Source: Tetrapyrgos nigripes
Taxonomy: Eukaryota > Basidiomycota > Agaricomycetes > Agaricales > Campanellaceae
DNA: 64,000 nt
NCBI GenBank assembly: GCA_013368315.1
Contig: JAACJM010000257.1
Coordinates: 1-64,000 of the forward strand
Reading direction: 5' to 3'
Part shown: piece after piece, positions 13,358 through 26,078 of the stretch
Layout of the letters: each line of letters starts with the position of its first letter
Numbering within the stretch: the stretch's first letter is position 1
Notes under the pieces: generated by a model
The model's input: only the letters and a program-made list of their open reading frames with translations
The model's database searches: none
What the model was told of the DNA's origin: nothing
Position numbers and translations under genes: made by a program

Positions 13358-14395
13358 CCCGCAGCTCGGAAATGAAAAATCGATCAGAAGTGAAAAAATC
13401 GAGAAATTCTCTTCGTTTCCGGTAGTCAAAATCTTGTAGTAGCTATCTATATGGTATATCCACACTACTATGTACTTTCTATGAGAAAGGCAAATGTTGA
13501 GCATCTGCCAGAAGCCAGAAATACCTCAAAAACAAAGGATCCGTGAGCGTGACAGCAATGAAAAATGGTTAAACGGCAGGATAATGGTAAGAAAAATACT
13601 CTCAGCTTGGTGTTCTAGGTAATAGGGTGTATATCTTCCATATTTGCCTGTCTGTGAGCACAGACCTGGAGTGTGGCATGTTTCTACATGGTGAGCGAAC
13701 GAGAAGTGAAAAAGACTAAGATTTTTCGGCATGAAAAAATTTCAATGGAAGGCTAGAGTCGGCACTATTTGATACCAGGAAGCTAGCCACGTTAGCGTTT
13801 TTAAATCATATAAAATTACTGAGGGAAATTTAGAATACAAAAACTTTAGCATAGCGTAGTAGGACTTCTTAGGAATCTGCTGATATACGAATCAGCACCA
13901 GCTGTGGTCAAGGAGTAGCGAGGATTTTCGCGACGCGAGTCTGGTTTTGGTCAAAACTGGCTACCTGGCCACTTGCTCTGGCCCAGAACCGTGCAGATGT
14001 ACATGAGCACCCGTAAGGAGCTCATAGTCTTCCTGGAGGTGGAGAACAAGCGGTTTGATCGACTTTTCATCAAACCTTTGCAGAAGTGACTGGCTCGAGT
14101 CTACCCAGAGTTGAGGTTTGCACCAGTTGTCGGTCCGGTACGACGAGTCCAACCTCAACTACTTAAGTAGGGTGGATCGACAGGCATAGACCCACTGCAA
14201 GGTTAATCCTCCTGCCCTGCGAATGGTGGATGGTTAAGATAATACACGACGTCAGGTTTCAAGACAAAGGGAAGAAGATTATGACGTTTATGATTTGATT
14301 TGTTGTGGTTAAGTACACTGAGAAATAAAACGAGAGAATGGCGACCAACATCAGTAGAAATGCATCAAACCAAGCTCCATCATCTCCAGACTATT
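13358..14395. other. Intergenic, no supported gene
   Basis: About 1 kb between the fold-back element and the copia LTR. A 65-codon minus-strand open frame (14158-13961) is the only candidate, and it lacks a recognisable domain. Nothing else is seen. Confidence 0.5.
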
Positions 14396-14400
14396 TCCCC

Positions 14401-14634
14401 TGTTGGAATTAAATGATAATGATCAAGTTACTAAGTTACTATGCATACGGCATCAATCAGGTACTGCAGACATACGGTTAAATGATCATATGGATATACT
14501 TAGACTATTTATATTATTATACTACTCTGATTAATGATATATACTTGAGAGTGAAGCGAGATACATTCGCACGCTCTTACCCCCACTTTGTGACTCTCGC
14601 TAAGACTATTCGCTAAGATAACCTAAGTCTAATA
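14401..14634 (+). repeat. 5' LTR of the copia element
   Basis: 234 bp, begins TGTTGGAATT and ends CTAATA, directly repeated at 18382-18615. The tRNA primer site follows immediately at 14635. Confidence 0.93.
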
Positions 14635-14727
14635 GGTTATGGGCCCCGCCTAGCTTGCTATAACTTCGATAAACACTTGTTCTACTCTGCTTTACTCTCT
14701 ACTCGTACTCTGTTCCTGGACTAGTAT

Positions 14728-17700
14728 ATGACTAGTCGACAAACTCGATCTCAAGGATCAGTCCCAGATATCCCACTTCCTACTACCAGTCGCCACTCTA
14801 GTGCACACCCCTCTGGTACCCAAACTCCTACTCCGCCCGTATCATCTACTTCGCAAGCACAACCACCTGATCCTCTCATCCAAAACCCTCTTCCATTCGC
14901 ACTTGATCCCATTATGTCTGATGCTGGTGAAAATACTAGGACTAATGTCCGGGATACTGTCCCTACTCCATCATCATCTCCTCCATCTACCCCTACTTCG
15001 TCGGTCGCATTATCTATGCCCGAAAATACAAACCCCAACTACGTGATGCCGCTCAGTGACATCAACAAAGCTTTTGATTCCCTGACAGTTCTTACTGGCA
15101 GAGAAAATTGGAAAATGTGGTACTTTCGCATTAATAGTGCTTTACGGGTGATTCATCACCAACACTTTAAAAGTTCTGGGTTACATCCTGGTAATACTGT
15201 CAAACTAGCCTGTTTTTAACGCTATTACAGGCAAGATTGATGATAAAATCATGATCCACTACATCGAAGAGTCGGATGCGATAGAGCTTATCAAGAAGCT
15301 CAAGCAACGTTTCGACCCTTCATCCACAGTTCAAGAGTCTAACAAGCTGTGGAAACTCTTCAACTTACATAAACCAGTCTGGAAGTTTGATAAGCTCCTC
15401 GACGAAGCTCAGGATCTGTGGGCTTCTATCAAGAAGAGAGAAATAGATGTCTCGGATCAAGTCTTTTACTCAGCTCTAGTGGGGATTATTCCTCCACACT
15501 ATCACTTTGTTCGCAGTTCTTACGAAGCAACTGTGGATGCAGCTGCAGCTACATGGGATGCCACTACTGCAGCTGAAGGGGAGAAACCCGTATACAGAGC
15601 TGTCGACCTCATTGCATGGCTAAAGAAGGAATTCACTAACTATCGTTTGAGCAATGCTCGAACGTATCCTTCGAAGAAGTCCGACAAGAAGTCTGGTAGC
15701 ACTAGTCAAGGCAGTGCTCAACGATCGGACAAGTCAAAAGGGGAACGCGCTAACGCTGCAGCGCCATACCAGAAGCCTTCTGATGGCAAAAAGGATCGGA
15801 AGTGCTTCAACTGCAACAAGATGGGTCATACGACCCAGACGTGCCCAGAACTGTGGACTGAAAAGTCCAAAGAAGCTATGAAGAAGAAAGGGATTACTAA
15901 ACAATCCAACAAATGCAAGACCAAGGAGAATGCATCAGTTGCCATCTCCGTGCCTGTGTCTTCTTCTCAAATTGCGACTACGTCAACTTCGCAATCGGAC
16001 TGGGTACAATTGATTTCTTCGGGCGACGTTGAGATGGAAGACTCAGAGACTCCGGTGAGTCATCATATTTCCCTACCTGCTTTTACCGCGATCTCTGACC
16101 AAGATCATACACATATCATTGATTCTGGTGCTACTATACACTGTACACCATATCTTAACTTACTTTTTAACATTCATACTACGCCTGCCATAACTTTAAC
16201 TGTTGCCAATTCAGAGCATCTAGATCTTCGATTAGCAGGCGATATGCAGGTAGAAGTCAGGAAGGACAATGGTGAGTCTTCATCGATCACTCTTAAAAAT
16301 GTATACTATAACTCAAAACTTCCGTTTACTTTAATCAGTATTTCACAAAAAGCGGACTATACTTTTACTTTTCATGATCATTTATGTATAATACGTAATG
16401 ACAAGGACAATTTCATTGGCGTTATACACGAGAGCGCCAAACTTTACTCCATCACAACTAAAAAATTGAGTGATAACGTTGCTACTTTAAGTTTATATGA
16501 ACTTCACAAACAAATTGGTCATATGAGTTATACAAATCTAAAAACATTACTAAAAACAGACAAATCTATTATTACAATCATGATTGATGATTGGACAGAA
16601 AATCAATGCGAAGACTGCATCATCAATAATATACATAGACTTTCTGTTCCGAAACAACGTACTTCAGAATTAGCAGAAAACTTCAGAGACCATTTTCATA
16701 TTGATATATTTGGTCCATTACGAACTGCCTCTGTTGAAGGCTACAAATACTGGTTAACCATTGTTGATGACTGTACGCGTTGGTTAATATTATCTCCACT
16801 CAAAACAAAAGACGAAGCCTATACCCAATGGGTTACATTTACTACGGAACTATTTACGCAATATGGTATCAAAGTTAAAATTCTACAATCAGACAACAAT
16901 GCCGTATTTACTTCGGGTGCATTCAAAAAACTACCTGAAAGCACAAGGTACAATTGCACGTTATACAATTCATGACACGCCTCAGCAAAACGGAGTTGCT
17001 GAAAACATACATCAACATATCATGAATGGTATTCGTGTTAATCTGCATACTGGAAAACTACCTAATCGTTTATGGTGGCATGCAGGACTTTATACTATGT
17101 ACATACTTATATTTTAAACGTTACAGTGTTAACGCAAACTTAGACAATCTACATAGCTTTGGTACACCTTGCATTGTATATGATGAAGCAAGAACTAGTA
17201 AACTAACTCCTAAAGGAAAACGTGGAGTTTGGTTAGGCTTTGACAATCATTCAAAAGGCCATTATGTCTACTTTGGTACTAAAGTGAATGTAGAACGCAA
17301 CTTGCAATTCTTAACGTCCAAATCGCAAGTTGAAGGGGAGTTACAAAACAAAAATCAAGAACCATTAGAAACTACAGAAGAAAATACAAATGAAACTCCA
17401 ACTTCTCAGGAACACGAACCTGAACCAATGGATGTCGACGAAGATGAAACTAAACAACCTGATGGCCCAAGACGATCAAAAAGGATCCGAGAAGCCAGAG
17501 GTTTACTCTACGATGAAGTTGAACAAAACATTGCTTTCTTCTTAACAGGATTCAATGTTTACTAAACTGATAACGTTGGCGATCCAATTTCATTTAAGGA
17601 TGTACTCAATCATCCACAACGTAATGCATGGTTTGATTCCATGAAAGCTGAGATAGAATCTCTAGAAAGTCTAGGAACCTGGGAATACGTCAAACCTCCT

Positions 17701-18374
17701 GCTGATGCGAATATCATTGGTTCCAGATTTGTCTACAAAACTAAGTACGAACTTGGCAAACAGACCAAATTGAAATCTAGACTAGTAGCACAAGGCTTTA
17801 GTCAACAAGAAGGCATTGATTACTACGCAAATGATATCTTTGCCCCTGTAGCACGCATGAGCAGTACATGTTTCATACTTGCTCTTGCAGCTTCATTAGA
17901 CTATGAAACTACTCAGATTGATATTAAATCTGCCTATCTTTACGGAAACGTTACTGACGAGGAAACATTATACCTTCGTCCACCTCCAGGTAATTTACTA
18001 CCTAACTTACCTGAAGGCTACGTACTTAAACTCAGAAAGACTCTATATGGGCTGAAACAAGCTGGTCATCGATGGTATGAAAAATTATGCAATATTCTCA
18101 TAAAGTTACTATTCTAAATGCCGAACAGGAGCCAGTACTTATCAACTCAGATAGTGCATCTACTTTGGCAATTATACGTGCTCCTGAAGAACAACATACT
18201 CAGAGAACTAAGCACTTCAATATCCGTGAAAACTTCCTTACTGATTGGATACATCAACGATACATACGAGTTAAACATGTGTCAACTAATGATCAACTTG
18301 CGGATATACTTACGAAAGCTCTCTCTGCTGATAAGATCAAGCGTTTCTTCCGATTACTAGGGATATCCGCTTGA
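14728..18374 (+). pseudogene. Copia gag-pol, frameshifted and internally deleted
   Basis: Domains appear in copia order. They are a Gag-like N-terminus rich in Ser/Thr/Pro, a zinc knuckle 'CFNCNKMGHTTQTC', the protease motif 'IDSGAT', the integrase zinc-binding region, integrase core Asp residues ('HIDIFGP', 'LQSDN') and Glu ('PQQNGVAE'), then the first part of reverse transcriptase. Breaks seen: a one-base shift in a T run near 15215, another near 16930, a further shift near 17115, a TAA stop near 17563, and a deletion near 18100. That deletion joins early reverse transcriptase directly to the end of RNase H ('INSDSASTLAII'), removing the YxDD active site. The product cannot support transposition on its own. 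Confidence 0.92.
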
Positions 18375-18381
18375 AGGGGAG

Positions 18382-18615
18382 TGTTGGAATTAAATGATAA
18401 CGATCAAGTTACTAAGTTACTATGCATACGGCATCAATCAGGTACTGCAGACATATGGTTAAATGATCATACAGATATACTTAGACTATTTATATTATTA
18501 TACTACTCTGATTAATGATATATACTTGAGAGTGAAGTGAGATACGTTCGCACGCTCTTACCCCCACTTTGTGACTCTCGCTAAGACTATTCGCTAAGAT
18601 AACCTAAGTCTAATA
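18382..18615 (+). repeat. 3' LTR of the copia element
   Basis: 234 bp, differs from the 5' LTR at six transition positions. It is preceded by a polypurine tract and followed by the TCCCC target duplication. Confidence 0.93.
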
Positions 18616-19045
18616 TCCCCATTCGCTGATTTACGAGGACGCCTATTTTGGGCAGTCCGTACCCACTCCCTGGGGACCGTCGTCGACTGGGGGAAAGAAC
18701 CGTTTGTTTGGTGCCAGGTCTAGAATACGGATGGTATTTCGTTGGCATTGAAACTGGGCTATGAAGCCTGGATGTATCATTGCTAATGTTCATAGCTTGC
18801 AGCGCATGGGCGAGACTGTTACTATTAGCAGAGGTCTTGGGAGTGCGTTGGTGGCTTCTAGACTTTGAGTCCGGATCTCGAAGCTCACATGCAAAACGAT
18901 TTTTTCTAGGTGTCTCTGGTGAGACTGGAGCTGGGATCGTTGGTCAGAAAGGGAAGGCAGCCAAAGGAATTTGTGGTTTTGGTTTGAATTGGTCATAGAT
19001 AGGGTTTGAGGGTTGGACTGGAGGTTGAATGAGAGTGTCGTTCAT
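18616..19045 (-). pseudogene. Disordered-protein gene with one TGA stop and a copia insertion at its end
   Basis: Reading from the ATG at 19045, a Ser/Pro/Lys-rich frame runs to the copia insertion, interrupted only by a TGA at 18944-18946. The same frame continues after that stop for about 109 codons ('PETPRKNRFACELRDP', 'SPSRRRSPGSGYGLP'). Joining across the copia element with a single TCCCC copy gives Arg-Met-Gly-Lys followed by TAG, so the transposon apparently landed about five bases before the original stop codon. No domain is recognised. The low-complexity basic composition suggests a nuclear or regulatory protein, but that is a guess. Confidence 0.5.
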
Positions 19046-19378
19046 GGATAAGTTTAGAAAGCTCGCGGAAAGCTGCTTGGCTGGCGTTCTGTGAAAGGAC
19101 ACATCCGGATTCAATATAATGAGGAGACTATCCGGTGGAGAAAGTAATTGCAACAATCACCCAGCGCCGTCATATGAGTTAACGTCAATACCATGGCTTT
19201 GGTTCATGCTCATTCTTCAAGTAGATGGACTATTGACTTAGCGATGATTACGGGAGAAAAGTAAAATGTGTGAAAACAAGAAAGAAAGGAATTTAGTAAC
19301 GAGAAGTATTGCTCGATGAAGAACTGGGGAGAGTACTGTACCATTTTAATCAATTTGGCACCCCACCGTTACTGTTAC

Positions 19379-19449
19379 AGGGGTGACGAACCTAAATATT
19401 TGGCAGTTCGGATTTGTTACCGTAACAATGTCAAATTTTCGTCACCCCT
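19379..19449. repeat. Small imperfect hairpin
   Basis: aggggtgacgaa at the left pairs with ttcgtcacccct at the right over about 71 bp, with an inner gttac/gtaac match. It could be a very short MITE; no target duplication was found. Confidence 0.4.
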
Positions 19450-19511
19450 AGCCAGGCGTCAATAAACAACCATCAGTCCTCTGCGCCCACACAGAAATGT
19501 AGCTAAGATCT

Positions 19512-19713
19512 ATGGAAATGAGATGAAGCTTAGCCACATAAAGCCTAAAAGATTTTCTGAGTCTTGTCTATATAAAGAACACACTGGCAGTTGGCTCAAA
19601 ATTCCTGACACTGTCCCTAATATGATCCTGCCAGTAATGAGATGAATCTTAAACACAAAAAGCCTAAAAAATTTTCCAAGTTTCGTATATATAGAGAACA
19701 CTGGTAGTTCTAC
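19512..19713. repeat. Two ~80-bp direct repeats
   Basis: Copies at 19512-19592 and 19632-19713 share aatgagatgaa(g/t)ctta, aaagcctaaa and a TATATA(A/G)AGAACAC segment ending in ggcagtt/ggtagtt. The AT-rich stretch is TATA-like but no gene follows. Confidence 0.6.
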
Positions 19714-21534
19714 CGAGCTATGATATGCTCGAGCACATGAGTTGACGAAGCTGTACTGGCTTACAAATTGACTTTCCTTTTTGAGCTTCCTATCTCGCTG
19801 CCAGTGGTCTGTGCTTGTCCGGTAATAAACAGTATTACTACTCCGATACAACTTGTTTCTTGTGTATCTTAAGGTCTCGTTAGTCCCTGGTGGCAAAAAA
19901 TGGGTTCAGAGTCCAAAAAAAGACAAATGCGCAGGCTGGTACGGTGCGCAGCCCTATGCGCAGCGTTACAATTGGGTCTGAAAATTCGGCACTTGTCAGT
20001 GTTACACGTTACAGGCCAGAATATTCAGCGTTTTTTGGGACCCCGTTACCCATTACTGCTGAATTGATTAAAATGGTACAGTATGTTGAGCGGAATACAG
20101 AATCGTCTATAGTTGGTGGAAAGTCCCACGAGTTGTAAATTTCCATTTTTGGCACACAAATGAGTCACGCCATCTATAGTCATCCAGATTAGGTAGACAA
20201 AAGACTGGGTTGTGCAGGTTCTGCCCTGCACAGAGTCAGCTAGGAGGTAGCTCAGCCAGCAACATAAGTAATTATCACGCATTCCACCCTAATTTGATAT
20301 GCGAGAACAACACCATCTGCTAGCAGAGAAGAAATGAAAATCCTCGCGTACGCAATCTGTTGCATAGCATAGTGGACTAGTGACTAGGGGGCAGCATATG
20401 TATCATCAGAGGTGACCAAGAATGGATGATTGGCAGGCAGCGGGTACCGGGGTACTAGAACTGCCAGTGCAGCTCCAAAATGATGGATGAAGCAAGGTCC
20501 GGAGGGATTTATTAAAGGTGGAAAGGCAGTAATTTTGGCCCTATCCCTGTCATGTCACAGTAGCAAGATGGGAGTGGAAGGTTGATGTGAAGGACAGGAA
20601 GAATATGCCCTCAGCAGACCTCAGGGTACTCGCCTGTGGGACCTGGACTGCACAAATCCTCTTCTTCTCGAGTCATCCTATCCCAGTTCCCTAACATTTC
20701 TGATGCCCCTTCAACTTCGTAGGTACCCTGGCAGCTTCCTACTCCCTCGCAGACACCGTCAAGCCTGGCCAGATTTAGACAAGGGGGTCCAAAAAAAATT
20801 TAGTGCCTCGGTTGAGGAACCTACCTACCTTACCTTCTATATAAGGTAAGTTCACACGAATTTACCTGCCAAATATAGTATGTGCACATGACCTCAAGTC
20901 TTGTGCTTTGCCAGACAGTCGGAACCTTACCTGGCTCGCGCTTAGAGATACTGCGTAATTGTCAAAAAACATCTGGTGAGCATATATTTATGTGTTTAAC
21001 TTCACAGCTCACCAGATTGACACCCGCCAGCATGCTTGCCAGCTCCAAATGAGTTGGTAAAAAAAATAAATTTAAGAGCTTCACCAGGGAGCCTACCTAC
21101 CTAGCCCCGGTATGGGATTCTCCGGCCTGGACCCCCTTGGATTTAGAACCCTCAGCTCTGACTTACTTCTCCCAGGTGGAATAACCTCAAACCTGTGCCC
21201 AAGCTCCCTAAATCTACGCTAGTAATTGGTCTACCGTCTTCAAGGAAGAAACACAGGAAATGAAAAGCAATAGCCAGTCAAACGGGCAAAGGAGGTATGC
21301 GCGAGAGATAAGGGACTGGGGGTTTTGTATTCTGAAATGACAGTCAGGACAACGACATGAGGCGACAAGAACAACTTTGTGCAATGCAGTATGTGAATAT
21401 GTGAACTGTGCAGAGGAAGGAGACACCGGGAGTATATGGATGCGTTTCGTTGGTTCAGAATGGACTCATCACGGTTACAGTTTTCGTCTGTGGCAAATGG
21501 TCGACTTGACAAGGTGTTAGAGGGCAGCCTTCTC

Positions 21535-21538
<4 letters not shown>

Positions 21539-21567
<29 letters not shown>

Positions 21568-21625
21568 CTCCAAGTTTATTCGCCATTGTGCTAAGGCATA
21601 TGGTAGCGACTAGTCTGACATGTAA
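21539..21625 (-). mobile_element. Retroposon 3' end with 29-bp poly(T) (minus-strand poly(A) tail)
   Basis: On the minus strand the sequence reads tcgctaccatatgcc ... ggcgaataaact, then a run of 29 A. The AATAAA just before the A run looks like a polyadenylation signal. The same end sequence (about 40 bp, roughly 80 percent alike) is found at 33880-33945 next to another A run. This identifies a retroposed 3' end in two places. Confidence 0.55.
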
Positions 21626-21784
21626 CTATGCGTGGTTTACCAGTAACATGGGTCTGCTGAGCCGTGTGTGATAATATGGGTGTGAGTGAGATTGTGCTGT
21701 GTGGGTTTGTAAGGTATAGTAGTAAGGTGTATGTAAGTAATAGTATGGGTGTGCTGTGGTAGTTAGAAGCAGAAAAGAAGAGAG

Positions 21785-21873
<89 letters not shown>
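21785..21873. repeat. 89-bp uninterrupted poly(A) run
   Basis: Eighty-nine consecutive A, followed by a GA-rich microsatellite (21874-21910). It is either a retroposon tail on the plus strand or a slippage-expanded mononucleotide run. Long open frames on its complement are artefacts. Confidence 0.8.
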
Positions 21874-21875
<2 letters not shown>

Positions 21876-22887
21876 AAAAGAGAGAGAGAGAGAGAGGAAG
21901 AAGAGAGCTGATGATGACAGAGAAGGGGGAGTGATTGGGAGGGGAAAGAAAAACGGCGGAGACGGCGAGATAGGAGAGAGCAAGGAGAAAAGAAAAGAAG
22001 AGGATTGTACTGAATGGTTCTGCCAATTCGTGGTTGGCATTGGTTCCCAGTTGGGAGTTGGCACATGCAGCTGTTCAAAAGATGAAGAGAAGAGAGGAGG
22101 AGGAGAAGCAGAGCATTAAGAGAAAGAAGATGTTCTATGGTACTTGTCCGTTTGGTCTACGTTCTATGAGCCTTCTCCCTCATTTTGCAGAATGGTTTGC
22201 GCCAAGATAACACGGTTTTTCATGGAAAGAAAGGAGGGCGAGGTTGGGTGATGGACGCGAGGAACAAGCTACACATTCCCTCTTCATGACCTGTCCATGA
22301 TGTCGCAACATGCCACTACCTAGAGCGATCTTCAACGTACTCATCTTGTACTCATCGTTCTCGTCATTTCCTCATTTAAGAACACCAGTTGTCTTTTCGG
22401 ATTCCTAAATGAGCGCAATGTGTATGGCCTCATTAGTTTCCAACGCACCCTTTACCTGGACCAGACACAAACTCAAGACTTCTCCTCTTGTGCAGGTGGT
22501 GGGCTTCAGCTGATATTTGAGATGGTATACAGCTGTGTGCTAGGTGATGACTGAGCAGGTGTGAAGTCCATCAAATGGAGCGCTACCTCAGATATTCCCC
22601 CACTTCCTGACCTGGAAGCCATTGGACCTCTCATCCTCTCACCTTTCCTACATCAAATTGAGCTCATGTTCGTTTAGCCTTGGAAATACTCCCAGAGGCT
22701 TAGTGGTTGGCCAGAGCGATGTCATCGAAACGTCTACCGTGGAAACCATAGGCAGCTCCGACTACTGTAACAATCTGAGAAATAAGCTGAGAAATAAGCT
22801 ACTAAAATGGAGATATTCTCTGCTAATCGCTGACAAAAGACACTAATGTCTGGTAATCGAAATGGGACTAAAATAGTTGAACACATT

Positions 22888-24660
22888 CAGAGGAACACCT
22901 GTCATGACCAATTGATTGGACTTCTATAAGGCTTCGATGGGTACCTGAACTGCCTCTCACATAAGGTGTTTAGCGTATTTCTGGGCAGTTTGATGCCCTT
23001 CGATGGGTACTCCCGCCATTAAGTCTTTATAGAGTACTTTGAGTGGTTGTAGGTTGAGGAACATAGACTTAGCATCGTCAGGACATAATGAACCAGAGGC
23101 CTAGGTGTCCTCTAAGGTCCTCAAGGCTCAGGAGTCAGTCAATCAGCATGATAACTCTTCGCCACTCATAAGATGTGTTCCCCTGTATTTTGAGATGGAA
23201 ACAATGATAGCTATAGGGTGTAGATTTATTTGTAATTATAGCTTCATATAAGGAGGAATATCATTAGTATGCAAGGAATAATAGCATCATGGTATCGAAC
23301 TGAGCTCGAGTGTACTTATGTTCGTTGAGGAATATCCAAGTCTGAGAATAGGAGTAGCACGCACATTAAGTCTACCAACAACGATTTGAGCTTTGGTACT
23401 ACAAATGGATACAAGGGGTATCTAATGTAGCTGTGTGAAGGGTTGAGATCAATGGAAGGTGGACACTGAGGCCATTGAAGGGTCCAACGTGGTTGACCAT
23501 GACCTTGCAACGTCTTGGCACGCTTACATCATCACCAGTCCCTCCTCTGTGAGTCGAGCAACTCTCTTGCATCTTCCACAGGCATTGCTAGTGTTAGCAA
23601 TGATGGCAGGCATGGTAAATTTATGCAATATATGAAATAATCATGAAGCAATGTTTCTTTTTGAAAAAGTCATAAAGTCACAAATTTGCAACAAGGTGAA
23701 CAATGTTCTTTAACAAGATCCCATAGGTTTGAAGGCATTTTTCATTCCAGTAAATTGTACATGACTTATATGATATACATGGCCTACATAGGTCATTTAG
23801 TAGTACCATATGACCCTCTATTGATGGTGTAGACTGCCCGCACGACGGACTGTAAGGAGTGGCGCACATAATGATGATGCTGAAAACATGCCCTGAACAC
23901 TCTATATACTCAGGCATATCTAAGATAAAGAGTGTATATAATACTACCCTAACGAACATAACCGCAAGGGAAAATATATGTGATCGTTGAAGCTATGATG
24001 AAAGGCAGTCATACAAATGGTCACCCCAAAGTGTGCGCACCTTCCTTTTTCATCATGCCTGATTGAATTCTCACAGCTCGGTCCTGACTGCTGCACCAGC
24101 GCACTTACCACAGACCGCAGATAACTTAGCTTCTAGTGGACATAGTTCATCATATACAGCCAGGAAGATGGCCAGTCATCAGAGCCAACGATTGCAGTGG
24201 AAAGTCCTATGTCTGGCAGCGTTCGGCACCAATTCTGCATGCTCAGTAGCAAAATGGGTGTCCACTGCCATCCACTAACGCCATACAACCAAATACATGT
24301 TTCTGGACACTCACTGCAAGTAGAATTATATTTTTGATAAGATATTGCTTTGGTTATACTTCTCAGTGAAGGCACTTAAGGTCAGTGGTCATGGCCAGGG
24401 CATCAGTGCTGTACGCGATGGAAGTCGACAAGTGATGTACTAAGTCTAACCAGATTTGATACTCTAATAACTCACTTGAACGCTTTTCGTTCCTTAAAAA
24501 GTCTTAAAAAGTGTCAATAACAACTTAGAGGCAGGAGTAATACATCAAAGGGCATCAAACTGCCCGGAAATACACTGAACGCCTTATGTGAGAGGCGCTT
24601 CAGGTACTCATCGAAGCCTTATAGAAGTCCGATCAATTGGTCATGACAGGTGCAGAGGAA
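22888..24660. mobile_element. 1.76-kb TIR element with 8-bp target duplication
   Basis: The element (22896-24652) begins CACCTGTCATGACCAATTGA and ends with the complement. The terminal inverted repeats run about 120 bp, with sub-terminal repeats of cttcgatg(g/a)gtac. CAGAGGAA flanks it on both sides (22888-22895, 24653-24660). An 8-bp duplication fits hAT or KDZ/Zisupton elements. I find no transposase inside, so it is non-autonomous. Confidence 0.8.
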
Positions 24661-24705
24661 TTGCTGCATTGGTTTACACACCTCATATGACCAAATATCC
24701 AGATA

Positions 24706-24835
24706 TACACAAGTGGATAGGTGAGCGTTGATCCGCTTGTGTACAAGGTGATATCACTTACCTCCCCAAAGTCCGTTAAAGCTGGGGGACTTGTAGGAGC
24801 AGGAGGTAGGTAGGGGAGGGTACGGGTGCCAATAG
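24706..24835 (+). repeat. Left TIR of the KDZ element
   Basis: 130 bp, matched in inverted orientation by 31586-31715. It includes gtccgttaaagctgggggac, which is identical in both copies. Confidence 0.8.
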
Positions 24836-25972
24836 CTACACCAGATGATTCCAGCCCAGTTCTTGATGGAGTAAATAATGATGGAGTAGGTGCAGATGAG
24901 GGAGCTTGAGCGGGTTCAGGTTGTTTTGGCGTTGGGACTGGACGTGGTAGGGTGGACGCATCAATACTGTCACTGACCACAGTCTTTGTCCAAGTAAGAG
25001 CCTGAGGACGCTGCTGTGGACGGGCTGTCTGTTGGTGAAGCTGTGGTGAGAGGTGTCGGTGGTTGGGATAGGAAGAGGGACACATCGGGTTAGAGAAACC
25101 ACCAGACCAATTGACTATGTCCTGAACTGGACCTTGCCAGTGAGTCTGAGGAATTTGAGTGGAAATAGGTCAAGCAGGATAATAGGAGCTGCTGCTACCT
25201 TGCTGAGGTGTCTGGCTGTTGGGACCAAACAATATATCGTGCACTCTTGAAGTAGGGTGCAGCAAATGGCTTTGTGGAAATATTCCACTGTTGGTATTGT
25301 AGTTCTAAAGTTTTCACATTATAAACATGAATGAACTCATAACAGGATACCAGCCACATACCTGAATACCTGTACCATTTCGAGACACGTCCAACCCAGC
25401 CCAATGTTGTGACAGACTGTAGGAGTTCGAGTTTGAAGAGGGAACCGTGCTGGAAGGTCTTGTGTATGCGTTTCGAAGCGAGGCTCCGTTCTCATTGGCA
25501 TAGCACTAGAAGAACGGACTACAAAATGCAATTAACTCAACGTTGTTTTTTTTTTGAAAAAAAAAAAAAAAAAAAAAAAACAGGAACACATACCTATTGG
25601 ATTAAAGTCATGGTTCCCTCCGAGCGACAAGCCTGAAGTCAAGTCATTCCTCACGACACCATGTCCGTGTACTTGTCCTATAAAACAAACACAGAGTCAG
25701 AGCATAGAACTGCAACAAAAACAATGCACTGACGCTGAGGATATGAGTTCGACGGATAGTAAGATGGTTGAAAAGAAGCAAGGGCAGATGCCGGTCAAAG
25801 TTGATTGACAGCACCCATTGAGTCTATTGAGTTTGGTGAGGACGTCTGACTGTATTGACCATTCAGACAGCCAGTCGCGTTCGCAGATCCATAATTGAAT
25901 GGGTCAGAGGTGTTTAGGAGTGGCTCCTGAGGAAATTGCTGAGGGAAATTCTGGTTATACATCCTGGGCACC
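24760..25972 (-). CDS. Low-complexity Gln/Asn/Pro/Ser-rich protein of the KDZ element, gene model unresolved
   Basis: A frame from the ATG at 25972 begins with a Gln/Asn/Pro-rich segment ('MYNQNFPQQFPQEPLL'). Toward the left TIR another frame is rich in Pro, Ser, Thr and Gln ('PVPTPKQPEPAQAPSSAPTP'). They are probably exons of one disordered-protein gene that ends inside or next to the TIR. A T8-G-A24 run at 25549-25580 lies in the middle. I cannot fix the exon borders, and frames are broken in places, so part of it may be decayed. Confidence 0.35.
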
Positions 25973-26078
25973 AGGAAGAAAACCAGTACACAAAGTACAA
26001 AAAATCTGGAATATATGAATAAACAAATGTGTGTTTCTGATTCACGTGAGTGCTGGTTTGTTTACTGCAACATCAACC

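Larger units (their letters stand above)
14396..18620 (+). mobile_element. Ty1/copia LTR retrotransposon with TCCCC target duplication
   Basis: The element runs 14401-18615 and is bounded by TCCCC (14396-14400 and 18616-18620). The two 234-bp LTRs start TGTTGGAATT and end CTAAGTCTAATA. I count six differences between them, all transitions, about 97 percent identity. Next to the 5' LTR lies GGTTATGGGCCC, which matches the half-tRNA initiator-Met primer site used by several copia elements. The 3' LTR is preceded by the polypurine GAAGGGGAG. The internal region is decayed (see the gag-pol entry), so the element is non-autonomous. Confidence 0.95.
19714..22887. other. Intergenic stretch without supported genes
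   Basis: About 3.2 kb with no frame I would call coding. It contains a retroposon-like tail (21539-21625), an 89-bp A run followed by a purine-rich GA tract (21785-21930) and otherwise unique sequence. Confidence 0.5.

Noticed and set aside
21591..22078. Long open frames with poly-Phe/Leu across 21785-21873
   Set aside because: They exist only because an 89-bp A run has no stops in some frames.
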